Of a stretch of 11,428 nt of DNA, positions 1 through 7,611 are shown one piece after another (positions within the stretch are counted from its first letter, which is position 1; every line of letters begins with the position of its first letter). The DNA is taken from NCBI GenBank assembly GCA_030019325.1, contig JASEFB010000063.1:1-11428 (forward strand), read 5' to 3'. Source of the DNA: an archaeon. GTDB taxonomy: Archaea > Halobacteriota > Syntropharchaeia > Alkanophagales > Methanospirareceae. The translations under genes were made by a program, and so were the position numbers. The notes beneath the pieces were generated by a model. The model was not told the origin of the DNA, made no database searches, and saw only the letters and a list, made by a program, of their open reading frames with translations.

Positions 1-461
1 CTTGGGATTTGGTAGTATTTGACATTGGGATTTATTGTCCAGCTATACAAATACCGGAGTTTTAACAGGGGATAGGCTAGAATAATCGAAATCCCGATAA
101 GATGGAGTATCCCAAATACCACAAACCCCTCTCTCAGAAAGATCCAGCTCGTTAAGGTTATGACCAGACCCCATGAAAAGATCTTTACACCACGCTTGAG
201 ATATTTTGGGTATAACGTTCTCCCTGTCCTCTGTGTTTTGGTAGCTCGTGAAAAACTCAGCGTGAGTGAGATGCCAACCAAAAGAAGAAAGATTGCAGCG
301 ATTGCGCGCGCAAAGTATAACCAAAAACCAAATTGAACATTGAGATTATACGCACCAAAATAATCCAGATCATAATGTATATGGTAACCGATCATCATGA
401 TTATCGCAACTCCGCGTAAAAGATCAATCTCCCAAAATCGCTCTTCTAAATTCTGGCCCAT
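1..461 (-). CDS. DUF1624 / heparan-alpha-glucosaminide N-acetyltransferase-like membrane protein (partial, 3' end beyond window)
   Basis: The reading frame starts at the ATG at 461 and stays open to the window edge, giving 153 codons with no stop. The N-terminus contains RFWEIDLLRGVAIIMMIGYH (residues 9-28), which is the hallmark opening of the DUF1624/HGSNAT-like family: a charged E-I-D-L-L-R-G motif running into the first membrane helix. Further hydrophobic helices are visible at about residues 46-70, 92-110 and 113-136. The family is related to lysosomal heparan N-acetyltransferase and is thought to move acyl groups across a membrane; the substrate of the prokaryotic members is not known to me. 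The gene lies 24 nt downstream of the MFS transporter stop, in the same reading frame, so co-transcription is likely. There is no clear ribosome-binding site before the ATG. The C-terminal part is not visible, so completeness cannot be judged. Confidence 0.8.
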   Translation of the reverse strand, partial: MGQNLEERFWEIDLLRGVAIIMMIGYHIHYDLDYFGAYNLNVQFGFWLYFARAIAAIFLLLVGISLTLSFSRATKTQRTGRTLYPKYLKRGVKIFSWGLVITLTSWIFLREGFVVFGILHLIGISIILAYPLLKLRYLYSWTINPNVKYYQIP

Positions 462-485
462 GAGAATCGAGATGCAAATGCGAAG

Positions 486-1685
486 CTAAAACCTTTTCCT
501 AAACGTTTTGGTGCAGTTCAGGAGTCCACCAGCCAACGTAACAATGACAATTGGATAAAAAACCGTTGAGATACCAAAACTGTCACTGACCACACCCATG
601 AGTGGCCGGGAAATCGACCCGAAGCCGAACCCGGCTAACATTAACAAGCCAAATGCCACTCCTGTTTTTGACAGCTCGATTTCCTTGCTTATTGTACTTA
701 TTATCGCAGGAAGAACCGCTGGGAAAATCAAGCCCGCGAGTGCTAACGCAAGAATGGCCCAGAAGAGAGGGAGAAAAGGAACGATAAAAAAGAGCGGGGC
801 AACGAGGAAAAACCCAATAGCCATTACTTTTTGCTCGCCCACAAAGTCGGCTAAATGGCCACCGACAAGTTTACCTAAGGCACCACCAGCGGTAAAGACA
901 GAGGTTATTACCACTGCGAACTCAGGACTTAATCCTTTTGCTTCATTCAGGAAAATAGGGATAAAAGTCAGTGCACCACCGATAACAAACCCAAAGAGCC
1001 CCTCTGTCAGGTAAACTCTTCGTATCGAACTCGTCCTTATCATCTCGCGAAGAAAAGCTTTTAAGGTATGAACATGAGAATTAGCATCGGTGTTTTGCTT
1101 TGTTCTTTCCACTTTAAAGTTTCCGCCCCTCCGTTTTCTGAAAAGTAAGAAGGCGATAAATAGTGCTGGAACTGCCAAAAATAGGTAAACGAACCGCCAC
1201 TCGTAGTAATAAGAAATAAATCCCGCTATTAAGGGCGTTATAGCAAGTCCTATGCTCGCACCGGTCTCGTGTACGCCATATGTTTTCCCCAGGCGGGCTT
1301 TGAATGATCGTGCGATGTGAGACAGCGCAGAGGGATGATAGAAACTGAGAAAGAAGCCCATTGCGATAAAAACAAGGGTAACGGCTAGAAAATCCCGAGA
1401 GAGCAGGAGAAGAGCTGAGAGAAGAGCAGTAGAGAGGAAGCCGAACCTTATCAGCCTTAGTCCCTCAACTCTATCCGAGAGCAGACCTGCCGGAATGCTT
1501 CCCAACCCAATAGCTGCTGCAAACGCAAAGGAGAGCATACCTACCGCAGTGTTCGTTAAGTGAAACTCCTCCTTTACTAATAGTGACAGCGCGGGGAGTG
1601 CAACAGCCATGATGTGCATTAAGCCATGTGATGCCGTCAGAGGTAAAAGTGTAAAAGTGGAAGGTGTGGTCCTTCCTGGTTTCAT
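486..1685 (-). CDS. MFS transporter, fosmidomycin-resistance (Fsr)-like
   Basis: This is a 399-residue protein of about 12 hydrophobic helices, the usual size for a major facilitator permease. Residues 19-32 (SHGLMHIMAVALPA) and the FYHPSALSHIAR segment at 115-126 match features of the fosmidomycin-resistance branch, where an early H-G pair and an H-P-A-A-like segment in helix 4 are typical. An MFS motif A-like loop is present twice, GLLSDRVEGLRL at 67-78 and GHLADFVGEQKV at 276-287, as expected for two homologous six-helix halves. A hydrophilic loop at about 183-220 separates the halves. The start is secure: the ATG is preceded by AAGGAGTGAT with good spacing and a TATA box further up. The substrate cannot be told from sequence; drug or small-metabolite export by proton antiport is the usual role in the family. 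It ends in TAG, followed in frame by the DUF1624 gene. Confidence 0.88.
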   Translation of the reverse strand: MKPGRTTPSTFTLLPLTASHGLMHIMAVALPALSLLVKEEFHLTNTAVGMLSFAFAAAIGLGSIPAGLLSDRVEGLRLIRFGFLSTALLSALLLLSRDFLAVTLVFIAMGFFLSFYHPSALSHIARSFKARLGKTYGVHETGASIGLAITPLIAGFISYYYEWRFVYLFLAVPALFIAFLLFRKRRGGNFKVERTKQNTDANSHVHTLKAFLREMIRTSSIRRVYLTEGLFGFVIGGALTFIPIFLNEAKGLSPEFAVVITSVFTAGGALGKLVGGHLADFVGEQKVMAIGFFLVAPLFFIVPFLPLFWAILALALAGLIFPAVLPAIISTISKEIELSKTGVAFGLLMLAGFGFGSISRPLMGVVSDSFGISTVFYPIVIVTLAGGLLNCTKTFRKRF

Positions 1686-1690
1686 TAATA

Positions 1691-1740
1691 ATCACTCCTT
1701 AATTTGCCTGATAGGTTTTGTACTGTTTAAATATAAAAAA
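1691..1740 (-). promoter_or_regulatory. Promoter (TATA) and ribosome-binding site of the MFS transporter gene
   Basis: On the minus strand an A/T block reading TTTTTTATATTTAAA (1726-1740) looks like an archaeal TATA box. A start about 25 nt downstream would give a leader of roughly 20 nt. That leader contains AAGGAGTGAT (1691-1700), a close match to the archaeal anti-Shine-Dalgarno complement, 5 nt before the ATG. The transporter can therefore be transcribed independently of the ribosomal genes upstream. Confidence 0.55.
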
Positions 1741-1771
1741 TCACGTTTTTGCATCAACTAAACCCTTACAG

Positions 1772-1817
1772 GTAAGCCCTTACAGGGCTTGCGGGGTCAA
1801 CGGGGCGGAGCCCCGTT
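1772..1817 (+). repeat. Two-hairpin palindromic element, copy A
   Basis: This 46-bp sequence contains two hairpins. The first is AAGCCC-TTACA-GGGCTT and the second AACGGGG-CGGAG-CCCCGTT, joined by GCGGGGTC. It matches copy B (10751-10794, inverted) exactly over the first 27 bases, and copy C (11003-11048) with four mismatches by hand count. A partial tandem duplicate of its first 14 bases (TAAACCCTTACAGG) lies immediately to the left at 1759-1772. The copy overlaps the 3' end of the DUF1638 gene and gives it its last residues and stop codon. The GC-rich hairpins could also act on the end of that transcript, but no T-run follows on the minus strand. Confidence 0.85.
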
Positions 1818-2661
1818 TATCAGTAAGCCAGTTATGTACCTTTACTGCGTTCAGTGTCTCGCACATAATCTGTGATGACCCTTTTACCAGTTTTATTTCC
1901 AAGTTAAACTTTCGAGCGAAGTTCTTAACCGTTTGTGCGTATTCCCTTTCTTTTATGTCCGCTTTGGAATACCAGATCTTCACGACCCGGTAATAATGAT
2001 TCTTCAGGATCTTTATTATGTGTGGCGTGTCAGCCGCTGCATGTCTGTTCATCCGTCCTGCTATGATATTGATAGAGGATTCTAAAATTACCTGTGGCTC
2101 CTTTATGAGTGCCGCCCCAACAGGAGTCATGAAAAACGTCCCTACTTCTTCGTTCAGCAACGCCTGAACCCTCTCTCTCCCAAGCGCAATTTCAATACAA
2201 TTGTTCAATATCTCGCCTTTTTCGTCTCGCGGCATCACCACTGGAACAGGTGCCTCATTGAGTACGCGCTCCATTGCTCCCACAGAGCTTCCACACAGCC
2301 CGTAGCCTATTACAATAACATCCACCACCAAACCCATTCTCTTTATACTATCCTCAATCTCCACCAGTAGTTTGTCAGGATAATCATGCATCTGCAACTC
2401 CAGCACGTTAATAATCACGGAGTCGTTAAGGTTCCTCTCACGAATTTCCCGCGCTATCTTTTCCAGCGTCTTCTCTTTTACTACCAAACCGTCCTCAAGG
2501 AACTCACTCGAAAATCGGTCGATTAGTGTTTGATGCCGTACCGTTATCACCGAATTCGTGGTTTCCGGCAGCACAAAAAATACTTCATCCACACCGGATT
2601 CTCTAATCACCTCTTTTATCTCTCTTCTTAAAATCTCGCAGGTGATGATCCCGATGTGCAT
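1780..2661 (-). CDS. DUF1638 family protein with element-derived C-terminus
   Basis: The 293-residue protein opens with MHIGIITCEIL and contains GYGLCGSSVGAM at 119-130, plus VGTFFMTPVGAA at 173-184. This combination of an early C-E pair, a central G-Y-G-L-C-G motif and a later F-x-T-P motif is characteristic of DUF1638, a family of unknown function found in methanogens and anaerobic bacteria. Cys8 and Cys123 could bind metal or a cofactor; that is a guess. No signal peptide or membrane segment is seen. The last ~12 residues (KRGSAPLTPQAL) are encoded by repeat element copy A and the stop codon TAA falls in its first hairpin loop, so the ancestral C-terminus probably ended or continued differently. 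The gene begins 68 nt after uL5 on the same strand. A purine-rich AAGGAGAAGGGGAAG lies upstream of the ATG, somewhat far for its GGAG core. Confidence 0.8.
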   Translation of the reverse strand: MHIGIITCEILRREIKEVIRESGVDEVFFVLPETTNSVITVRHQTLIDRFSSEFLEDGLVVKEKTLEKIAREIRERNLNDSVIINVLELQMHDYPDKLLVEIEDSIKRMGLVVDVIVIGYGLCGSSVGAMERVLNEAPVPVVMPRDEKGEILNNCIEIALGRERVQALLNEEVGTFFMTPVGAALIKEPQVILESSINIIAGRMNRHAAADTPHIIKILKNHYYRVVKIWYSKADIKEREYAQTVKNFARKFNLEIKLVKGSSQIMCETLNAVKVHNWLTDKRGSAPLTPQAL

Positions 2662-2729
2662 GATTTTAACTTCCCCTTCTCCTTATTTATTGGAGAAAAA
2701 TGGATAAATGCGAAGTGAAAAATGCTACG

Positions 2730-3242
2730 TTACTCCTCCAACACTTCTACGCCGTATTCCTTCTCAAGAAAAGCAATGACATCCGCTCTGTTTATCCTCT
2801 GCTTATTCGGCAGCTTCCTTTTCTGTATCCGCCTCTCTTGTATCCTATACCCAGGCCTCTTTAACGAAACACACACATCCATTCCATATATCCCGACTTT
2901 AGGGTCGTAACGGATGCCAAAGTCGGTATGCTCTGCAATGCCAAAGGAAAAATTGCCGTACGTGTCAAACTGACTCTTTAGAAGTTTATTCTGTATTTTA
3001 AAACAGCGCTTAAGGAAATCCCGTGCACGCTCTCCTCGTAACGTGACTTTGCATGCAATAGCCTCGCCTTTTTTTATACCAAAGGGCTGTATGGTTCTCC
3101 TGGTCTTTCTCTTAATCGATTTTTGACCCGCGATGTGATTTAAAAGCTTCTCCGCTTTTGCTAACTTCTCACCACTTTCGCCCACACCCATGTTTATCAC
3201 TACCTTCTCCACTTCTATTCTCCTCATCGGGTTTTCTGGCAT
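2730..3242 (-). CDS. rpl5: 50S ribosomal protein uL5 (L5)
   Basis: This is the archaeal form of uL5, which binds 5S rRNA and sits in the central protuberance of the large subunit. The order is typical: MPENPMRRIEVEKVVINMGV at the N-terminus, then the KAEKLLNHIAGQKSIKRKTRRT segment, then the G-N-F-S-F-G-I-x-E-H-T-D-F region and the PGYRIQERRIQKRKLP tail. The open frame extends to an ATG at 3257, but I choose the ATG at 3242 (170 residues). It is preceded by GGAG with 9 nt spacing, whereas the upstream ATG has none, and archaeal homologues usually begin around M-x-E-N-P-M. It follows eS4 by about 60 nt. In most archaea uS14 comes next; here a DUF1638 gene does. Confidence 0.95.
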   Translation of the reverse strand: MPENPMRRIEVEKVVINMGVGESGEKLAKAEKLLNHIAGQKSIKRKTRRTIQPFGIKKGEAIACKVTLRGERARDFLKRCFKIQNKLLKSQFDTYGNFSFGIAEHTDFGIRYDPKVGIYGMDVCVSLKRPGYRIQERRIQKRKLPNKQRINRADVIAFLEKEYGVEVLEE

Positions 3243-3302
3243 TTCCTTTCTCTCCATTCGCGATTTTTGGTATTTAATTTAATATCCGCTAATATCTCGG
3301 AT

Positions 3303-4028
3303 TTATGATGTACTCAATCCGGGGACCTCTATCTTCTCCTCGCCCACCACGAACACAGAATCCTCAACGGTCTCGAAACTCTCTCCTCCATCAAGGGGTT
3401 TTATCCGCACGATATTTGGCTGTGAACTTCGCACTATTTTTATCTCCTCTATTTCACCTGTCTGAGCAGAGTGCTTCCCGCCAATCACTACCACTTTACT
3501 CCCTTCCTCGTAGGCAAAGTGCTGCACTATCTCGTTATCGGGAATTGAAATCATCAACGAATCATGCGTTTGTATCCCCTCACCGGACTCTTCGGGGAGA
3601 ATGTTTCTACCGTCATGCAAGTTCAGTTGTATCTTTCCTTCTTTTAACATCCGTTTCCCATCCACCCTGCATAGTTTTGTGGAGGCTTCTTCTTCACCTA
3701 TTTCTACCAGCGATAAATTCCCCTTCTTGTCCAAGAGCACCATATAATACGCCTTCACGAGTGGAATGGAAAGAATGTCAAAGATACCAACAGCGAACTT
3801 TCGGTCTTTCCTCACCCTTCCATTGACTACCACGTTGCCTTCGTTCAGTATCCGCTTTGCCTCCCGACTATTATCCGCTAACTTCAGCATATCCCTTACA
3901 ACCAAAAGCAAAGGCATGCTTCTATCCTTTGGATGCGCACCTGGTCGTGGTTTTACTGCCCAGTATGATACTTTTCTCTCTATTTTCCAGCTACGAGGTG
4001 CTGCGATCCGTTTTTGATGTTTTACCAT
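3303..4028 (-). CDS. rps4e: 30S ribosomal protein eS4 (S4e)
   Basis: The 241-residue protein is a complete eS4, a small-subunit protein shared by archaea and eukaryotes and absent from bacteria. It has the N-terminal KRIAAPRSWKI...KPRPGAHP segment (residues 6-33), an S4-type RNA-binding region (about 40-85, including the EAKRILNEGNVVVNGRVRKD stretch), the central S4e domain (about 90-170) and a C-terminal KOW-like segment (about 175-202, EGSKVVVIGGKHSAQTGEI). Length is normal. It starts 26 nt after the Cdc48 stop, and GGAGGAG lies about 12 nt before the ATG, so it is very likely translated from the cdc48 transcript. In most archaea uL24 precedes this gene; it is not here. Confidence 0.96.
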   Translation of the reverse strand: MVKHQKRIAAPRSWKIERKVSYWAVKPRPGAHPKDRSMPLLLVVRDMLKLADNSREAKRILNEGNVVVNGRVRKDRKFAVGIFDILSIPLVKAYYMVLLDKKGNLSLVEIGEEEASTKLCRVDGKRMLKEGKIQLNLHDGRNILPEESGEGIQTHDSLMISIPDNEIVQHFAYEEGSKVVVIGGKHSAQTGEIEEIKIVRSSQPNIVRIKPLDGGESFETVEDSVFVVGEEKIEVPGLSTS

Positions 4029-4054
4029 TTTTGGTTTCGTTCTCCTCCATTCAT

Positions 4055-6256
4055 TTATGCATAAGCGTGTTTTACCAAATCCTCTGCTTTTTCTTCAAAC
4101 TCCTGTTGTGCTCTCGGTGTTGTAGTCGGCTTCACACTCTTAAGAGCGGCTTCAAAATGCTTCTTCTTTATTACCACATTCTTTACCGCTTCTTTCATGT
4201 GTTCCTCGGCTATTCCAGAAGCGATGAACTCACGCAAAGCAGCCATTACTGCTTCTTTAATTATAGCCGCTATATCTGCACCGACATACCGGTCGGTCCA
4301 TTTCGCCAGTTCTTCTCTATCTACATCCTCTCCCAGGGGTTTACCTCGCAGGTGAACCGCGAAAATGTCCTTCCTCGCCTCTTTATCCGGCATTTGGATG
4401 TAGATCAATCGATCAAGCCTGCCGGGTCTGAGCATTGCGGGATCTACAATATCAGGTCTGTTGGTAGCCGCTATGACAATCACATCCTTCAGCTCCTCTA
4501 ATCCATCCATCTCTGTTAAGAGCTGTGAAACTACTCGTTCGGTTACATGCGAGTCATAGCCCGCCCCTCTTATCGGCGCAATTGAATCGAGCTCATCCAG
4601 GAAAATAATACAGGGCGCAGCTTGCTTCGCCTTTCTGAATACTTCGCGAACCGCTCGTTCTGACTCTCCTACCCATTTCGACAAGAGTTCAGGTCCTTTA
4701 ATCGAAATGAAATTCGCCTCACTCTCATTTGCGACTGCCTTTGCGAGCATCGTCTTTCCCGTGCCCGGCGGTCCAAACAGGAGGATACCTTTCGGAGGCT
4801 TTGTATTTAACTGAGAGAACGCATCAGGATATTTGAGCGGCCACTCCACAACCTCCCTCAGTTCATCTTTCACACGCTCCAAACCACCGATGTCCTCCCA
4901 CTTCACATTTGGCACTTCGACAAATACTTCCCTGAGCGCCGAAGGTTCTGTGTTTTTTAACGCTTCACTGAAATCCTCATTTGTAACTTTCAACTCTTCC
5001 ATCACTTCTGGCGGTATCTCCTTCTCTATATCTATCTCCGGTGCTACTTTTCGGAGAGCATGCATAGCAGCCTCTTTACATAACGTAGCGAGGTCTGCAC
5101 CGACAAATCCGTGCGTGCGATTTGCAAGTTCTTTGAGATTTACATCATCTGCCAGTGGCATTCCCCTCGTATGCACATGTAATATCTCCTCACGACCGTT
5201 CCTGTCCGGAATGCCTATTTCGATCTCACGATCAAAGCGACCTCCTCTTCTCAAAGCCTCATCGAGCGCATTTGGTCTGTTCGTGGCACCTATTACGACT
5301 ACCTGCCCACGCGATTCAAGACCATCCATTAACGAGAGAAGTTGCGCTACTACTCTTCTTTCCACTTCTCCAGTTGTCTCTCCTCGCTTTGGTGCTATTG
5401 AATCCAACTCGTCAATAAAGATAATAGAAGGGGCGTCTTTCTCCGCCTCCTCAAATATCTCTCGGAGATGTCTTTCACTTTCTCCATAAAATTTGCTCAT
5501 TATTTCTGGACCGGAAATAGAATGAAAATTGGCATCGGTCTCATTCGCAACTGCTTTCGCGATCAGCGTCTTTCCAGTCCCAGGTGGTCCATGCAGGAGA
5601 ACACCTTTTGGTGGCTCTATTCCCAGCCGCTCGAACAGCTCAGGATGTCTGAGCGGCAATTCTATCAGCTCTCTTATCAGACCTATCTCGCGCTTTAATC
5701 CACCGATGTCCTCGTACGTCACATGGGGAACACCTATTTTCTCTTCCCTCGCCTTACGAAGCACAATCTCCGTATCTATATTCGGTATCACGGTGCCTAA
5801 GGGAACAGTATTAGTAACGAGAAAAGAAACAGGATTTCCTAACAACTCAATCCTTATGATCTGCCCTTTAGTAATTGGCACACCTTTTACTCTGCTCAAT
5901 AAGTATCGTTCGCCACCCGCAATTCTTATAGGTTGCGTAGGCTCAAGTGTAATTCTTTTTGCCTCTTTCACCGTCGTCTTCTTCACCCTCACCTTATCAT
6001 CTATAGCGACGCCCGCATTGCTCCTTATGTTTCCATCTATGCGTACTAATGCCTTGCCACTATCAGGTGTGTAGCCAGGATGCACAATAGCGGTGGCAAG
6101 ACTCCCACCCTCTATCTCTATCACATCTCCCGGTATGAGTCCAAGCGTTCGCATCGTTTCTGTATCTATTCGTGCTATTCCTCTACCCGCATCTCGATGA
6201 TATGCCTCTGCTACCCTTAGTATTACTGATTTATCTTTTTCTTCTTCCTCTGTCAT
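4055..6256 (-). CDS. cdc48: Cdc48/VCP-type AAA+ ATPase (VAT), two ATPase domains
   Basis: The 733-residue protein is an archaeal Cdc48/VAT, a ring ATPase that unfolds proteins and can hand them to the 20S proteasome. The N-domain covers about residues 10-175. D1 has Walker A GPPGTGKT (223-230), Walker B IIFIDE (278-283), pore loop K-F-Y-G (255-258) and the arginine-finger region RRGGRFDRE (336-344). D2 has Walker A GPPGTGKT (495-502), Walker B IIFLDE (550-555), pore loop K-W-V-G (527-530) and the finger region RPGRLDR (610-616). All catalytic residues appear intact. The chain ends AYA with a penultimate tyrosine, compatible with a degenerate HbYX proteasome-docking tail. D1 has Gly where many homologues have Pro (RRPGRFDRE), which I believe is a common archaeal variant. 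It heads a leftward gene set with eS4 and uL5. Confidence 0.97.
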   Translation of the reverse strand: MTEEEEKDKSVILRVAEAYHRDAGRGIARIDTETMRTLGLIPGDVIEIEGGSLATAIVHPGYTPDSGKALVRIDGNIRSNAGVAIDDKVRVKKTTVKEAKRITLEPTQPIRIAGGERYLLSRVKGVPITKGQIIRIELLGNPVSFLVTNTVPLGTVIPNIDTEIVLRKAREEKIGVPHVTYEDIGGLKREIGLIRELIELPLRHPELFERLGIEPPKGVLLHGPPGTGKTLIAKAVANETDANFHSISGPEIMSKFYGESERHLREIFEEAEKDAPSIIFIDELDSIAPKRGETTGEVERRVVAQLLSLMDGLESRGQVVVIGATNRPNALDEALRRGGRFDREIEIGIPDRNGREEILHVHTRGMPLADDVNLKELANRTHGFVGADLATLCKEAAMHALRKVAPEIDIEKEIPPEVMEELKVTNEDFSEALKNTEPSALREVFVEVPNVKWEDIGGLERVKDELREVVEWPLKYPDAFSQLNTKPPKGILLFGPPGTGKTMLAKAVANESEANFISIKGPELLSKWVGESERAVREVFRKAKQAAPCIIFLDELDSIAPIRGAGYDSHVTERVVSQLLTEMDGLEELKDVIVIAATNRPDIVDPAMLRPGRLDRLIYIQMPDKEARKDIFAVHLRGKPLGEDVDREELAKWTDRYVGADIAAIIKEAVMAALREFIASGIAEEHMKEAVKNVVIKKKHFEAALKSVKPTTTPRAQQEFEEKAEDLVKHAYA

Positions 6257-6294
6257 CTCCTTATCTTTTCACCTATTATATCATCAGTATACAA
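6257..6294 (-). promoter_or_regulatory. Promoter of the cdc48 gene; Shine-Dalgarno abuts the start codon
   Basis: On the minus strand GATATAATAGG (TATA core about 6274-6280) lies about 21 nt before the ATG, close enough that the message could be leaderless. A second A/T motif, TTGTATACT, lies about 10 nt further up and would allow a leader of a few nucleotides. AAGGAG directly touches the ATG with no spacer, so it is unlikely to work as a normal ribosome-binding site for this start. Confidence 0.4.
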
Positions 6295-6315
6295 TTAAAA
6301 AACCTAAGTGTCAGG

Positions 6316-6326
6316 CTTTTATATGC
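6316..6326 (+). promoter_or_regulatory. TATA box of the class V aminotransferase gene
   Basis: CTTTTATATGC on the plus strand is a good archaeal TATA candidate. A start about 25 nt downstream would leave about 10 nt of leader before the ATG at 6356. Its position inside the longer open frame that could begin at GTG 6308 argues against that upstream start. Confidence 0.5.
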
Positions 6327-6355
6327 TTTTAAGAAAAAAAATTAGTGCGAGTGCT

Positions 6356-7537
6356 ATGGAAGAAGAGTTGTTAATGATCCCTGGACCGGTACCGGTGATA
6401 CCACGCATTCGTGAAGCGATGTCAAGACCGATGATACACCATCGCGGAGACGAATTTGCAGAGATCTATGAAGGGATAGTTGAAAACCTCAAGAACATAT
6501 TTCAAACGAAGAATGACATCTTCGTGTTAAGTGGGTCAGGAACGTGCGCAATGGAAGCGGCTATAGGGAATCTTATCCAGAGGAGTAATAGCAGAGGGAA
6601 AACGAAAATGGCGTGTATAACAGTAACGAACGGCAAATTTGGTGAACGTTTCAAAGAGATAGCCGAGCGTTATGGAGAAGATGCTGTTACACCTGCTCAT
6701 TTCGAATGGGGACAGCCAGTAGAACTAGAAAGGGTAAAAGAAGCGTTGGAAAATAGTCCCAATCCCAAGGTCATTACGATGGTGCACAATGAAACCTCCA
6801 CAGGCATTCTTAACCCCGCAAAGGAGGTGGGGAATCTTGCGAAGAAGCACGATGCCGTTTTCGTACTCGACTGCATTACGTCAATCGGCGGTGATGAGGT
6901 TCCCGTGGACCAGTTAGGTGTGGATATCGCTATCGTGGGGTCACAGAAATGCCTGGGGACACCACCGGGGTTATCAGCAATCTCGATTAGCGAAAAGGCT
7001 CTGGATTTGATGCGGGACAACCCAAGCAGACCTTTTTACATGGACCTTCCTGCGTATAAGAAGAGCTTGGAGAAGCGACAAACACCTTACACGCCAGCTT
7101 TGCCCCTATTTTTCGCGCTCAGAGAAGCTTTAGAGGTGATAAGCGAGGAAGGTATGGAGAGAAGGATAGAGAGACACCGGATGCTGTCAAAGGCCGTGCG
7201 AGCGGCAGTTACAAGGTTAGGGCTGAGCTTATTCCCAAAGCTGAATGAGGTAAGCGCTTACTCTAATACGGTCACGGCGATAAATGTTCCGCTGGCGAAT
7301 GGCATCACTGATGAGCAGCTTAGAGGTGGTATGCGAAAAAGAGGTGTGATAGTAGCTGGAGGGCAAGAGAAACTGAAAGGTAAAATCTTCAGGATAGCCA
7401 CAATGGGGAATATAACAGGCCAGGAAGTGTTGAGGACCATCGAGGCGTTGGAAGAGGTGTTGCTGGAAAATAAGTTTATAGAAGAGGAAGGGATAGGGGC
7501 AGAGGAAGCAAAAGAAGTATTATCCAAACCACTTTGA
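6356..7537 (+). CDS. Class V pyridoxal-phosphate aminotransferase (alanine-glyoxylate / serine-pyruvate type)
   Basis: The 393-residue protein begins MEEELLMIPGPVPVIPRI and has the family's IHHRGDEF segment at 27-34. The SGSGTCAMEAAI motif (59-70) is the cofactor phosphate-binding region. D172 in VLDCITSIGG would contact the pyridine nitrogen, and K198 in IVGSQKCLGTPPG is the expected Schiff-base lysine. Near the C-terminus FRIATMGNI (345-353) matches the family's F-R-I-G-x-M-G-N motif. Family members move amino groups between alanine, serine or aspartate and 2-oxo acids such as glyoxylate, pyruvate or phosphohydroxypyruvate; a Methanocaldococcus relative has been described as a phosphoserine aminotransferase. 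Substrate cannot be fixed here. The frame is open back to a GTG at 6308, but that extension overlaps the TATA box and lacks family similarity, so I use the ATG at 6356. It is divergent from cdc48. Confidence 0.92.
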   Translation: MEEELLMIPGPVPVIPRIREAMSRPMIHHRGDEFAEIYEGIVENLKNIFQTKNDIFVLSGSGTCAMEAAIGNLIQRSNSRGKTKMACITVTNGKFGERFKEIAERYGEDAVTPAHFEWGQPVELERVKEALENSPNPKVITMVHNETSTGILNPAKEVGNLAKKHDAVFVLDCITSIGGDEVPVDQLGVDIAIVGSQKCLGTPPGLSAISISEKALDLMRDNPSRPFYMDLPAYKKSLEKRQTPYTPALPLFFALREALEVISEEGMERRIERHRMLSKAVRAAVTRLGLSLFPKLNEVSAYSNTVTAINVPLANGITDEQLRGGMRKRGVIVAGGQEKLKGKIFRIATMGNITGQEVLRTIEALEEVLLENKFIEEEGIGAEEAKEVLSKPL

Positions 7538-7576
7538 GCTTAACTTCCAAAAATTACTCAATGGAGCGTTAAAGGA

Positions 7577-7587
7577 ATTATATATAG
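7577..7587 (+). promoter_or_regulatory. TATA box of the HAD phosphatase gene
   Basis: ATTATATATAG lies about 30 nt before the ATG at 7612, so the transcript probably has a very short or no leader. The only GGAG nearby (7596-7599) is 12 nt from the ATG, too far to be convincing. Confidence 0.45.
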
Positions 7588-7611
7588 CTTCTCTCGGAGC
7601 ATGGAAAAAAG

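Noticed and set aside
336..616. Gly in place of Pro in the Cdc48 D1 arginine-finger segment (RRGGRFDRE) as an unusual catalytic change.
   Set aside because: The finger arginines are present and, as far as I recall, the Gly form is common in archaeal Cdc48 proteins. Positions given here are residue numbers of the protein.
3857..4501. Long open frame on the plus strand across the start of eS4 and the end of cdc48, and similar antisense frames over cdc48 and the MFS gene.
   Set aside because: They lie opposite strongly conserved genes, have no recognisable domains, and arise from codon composition of the real genes.
6308..6355. N-terminal extension of the aminotransferase from a GTG at 6308.
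   Set aside because: The extension contains the TATA box, has no ribosome-binding site, and family similarity begins at the ATG at 6356.
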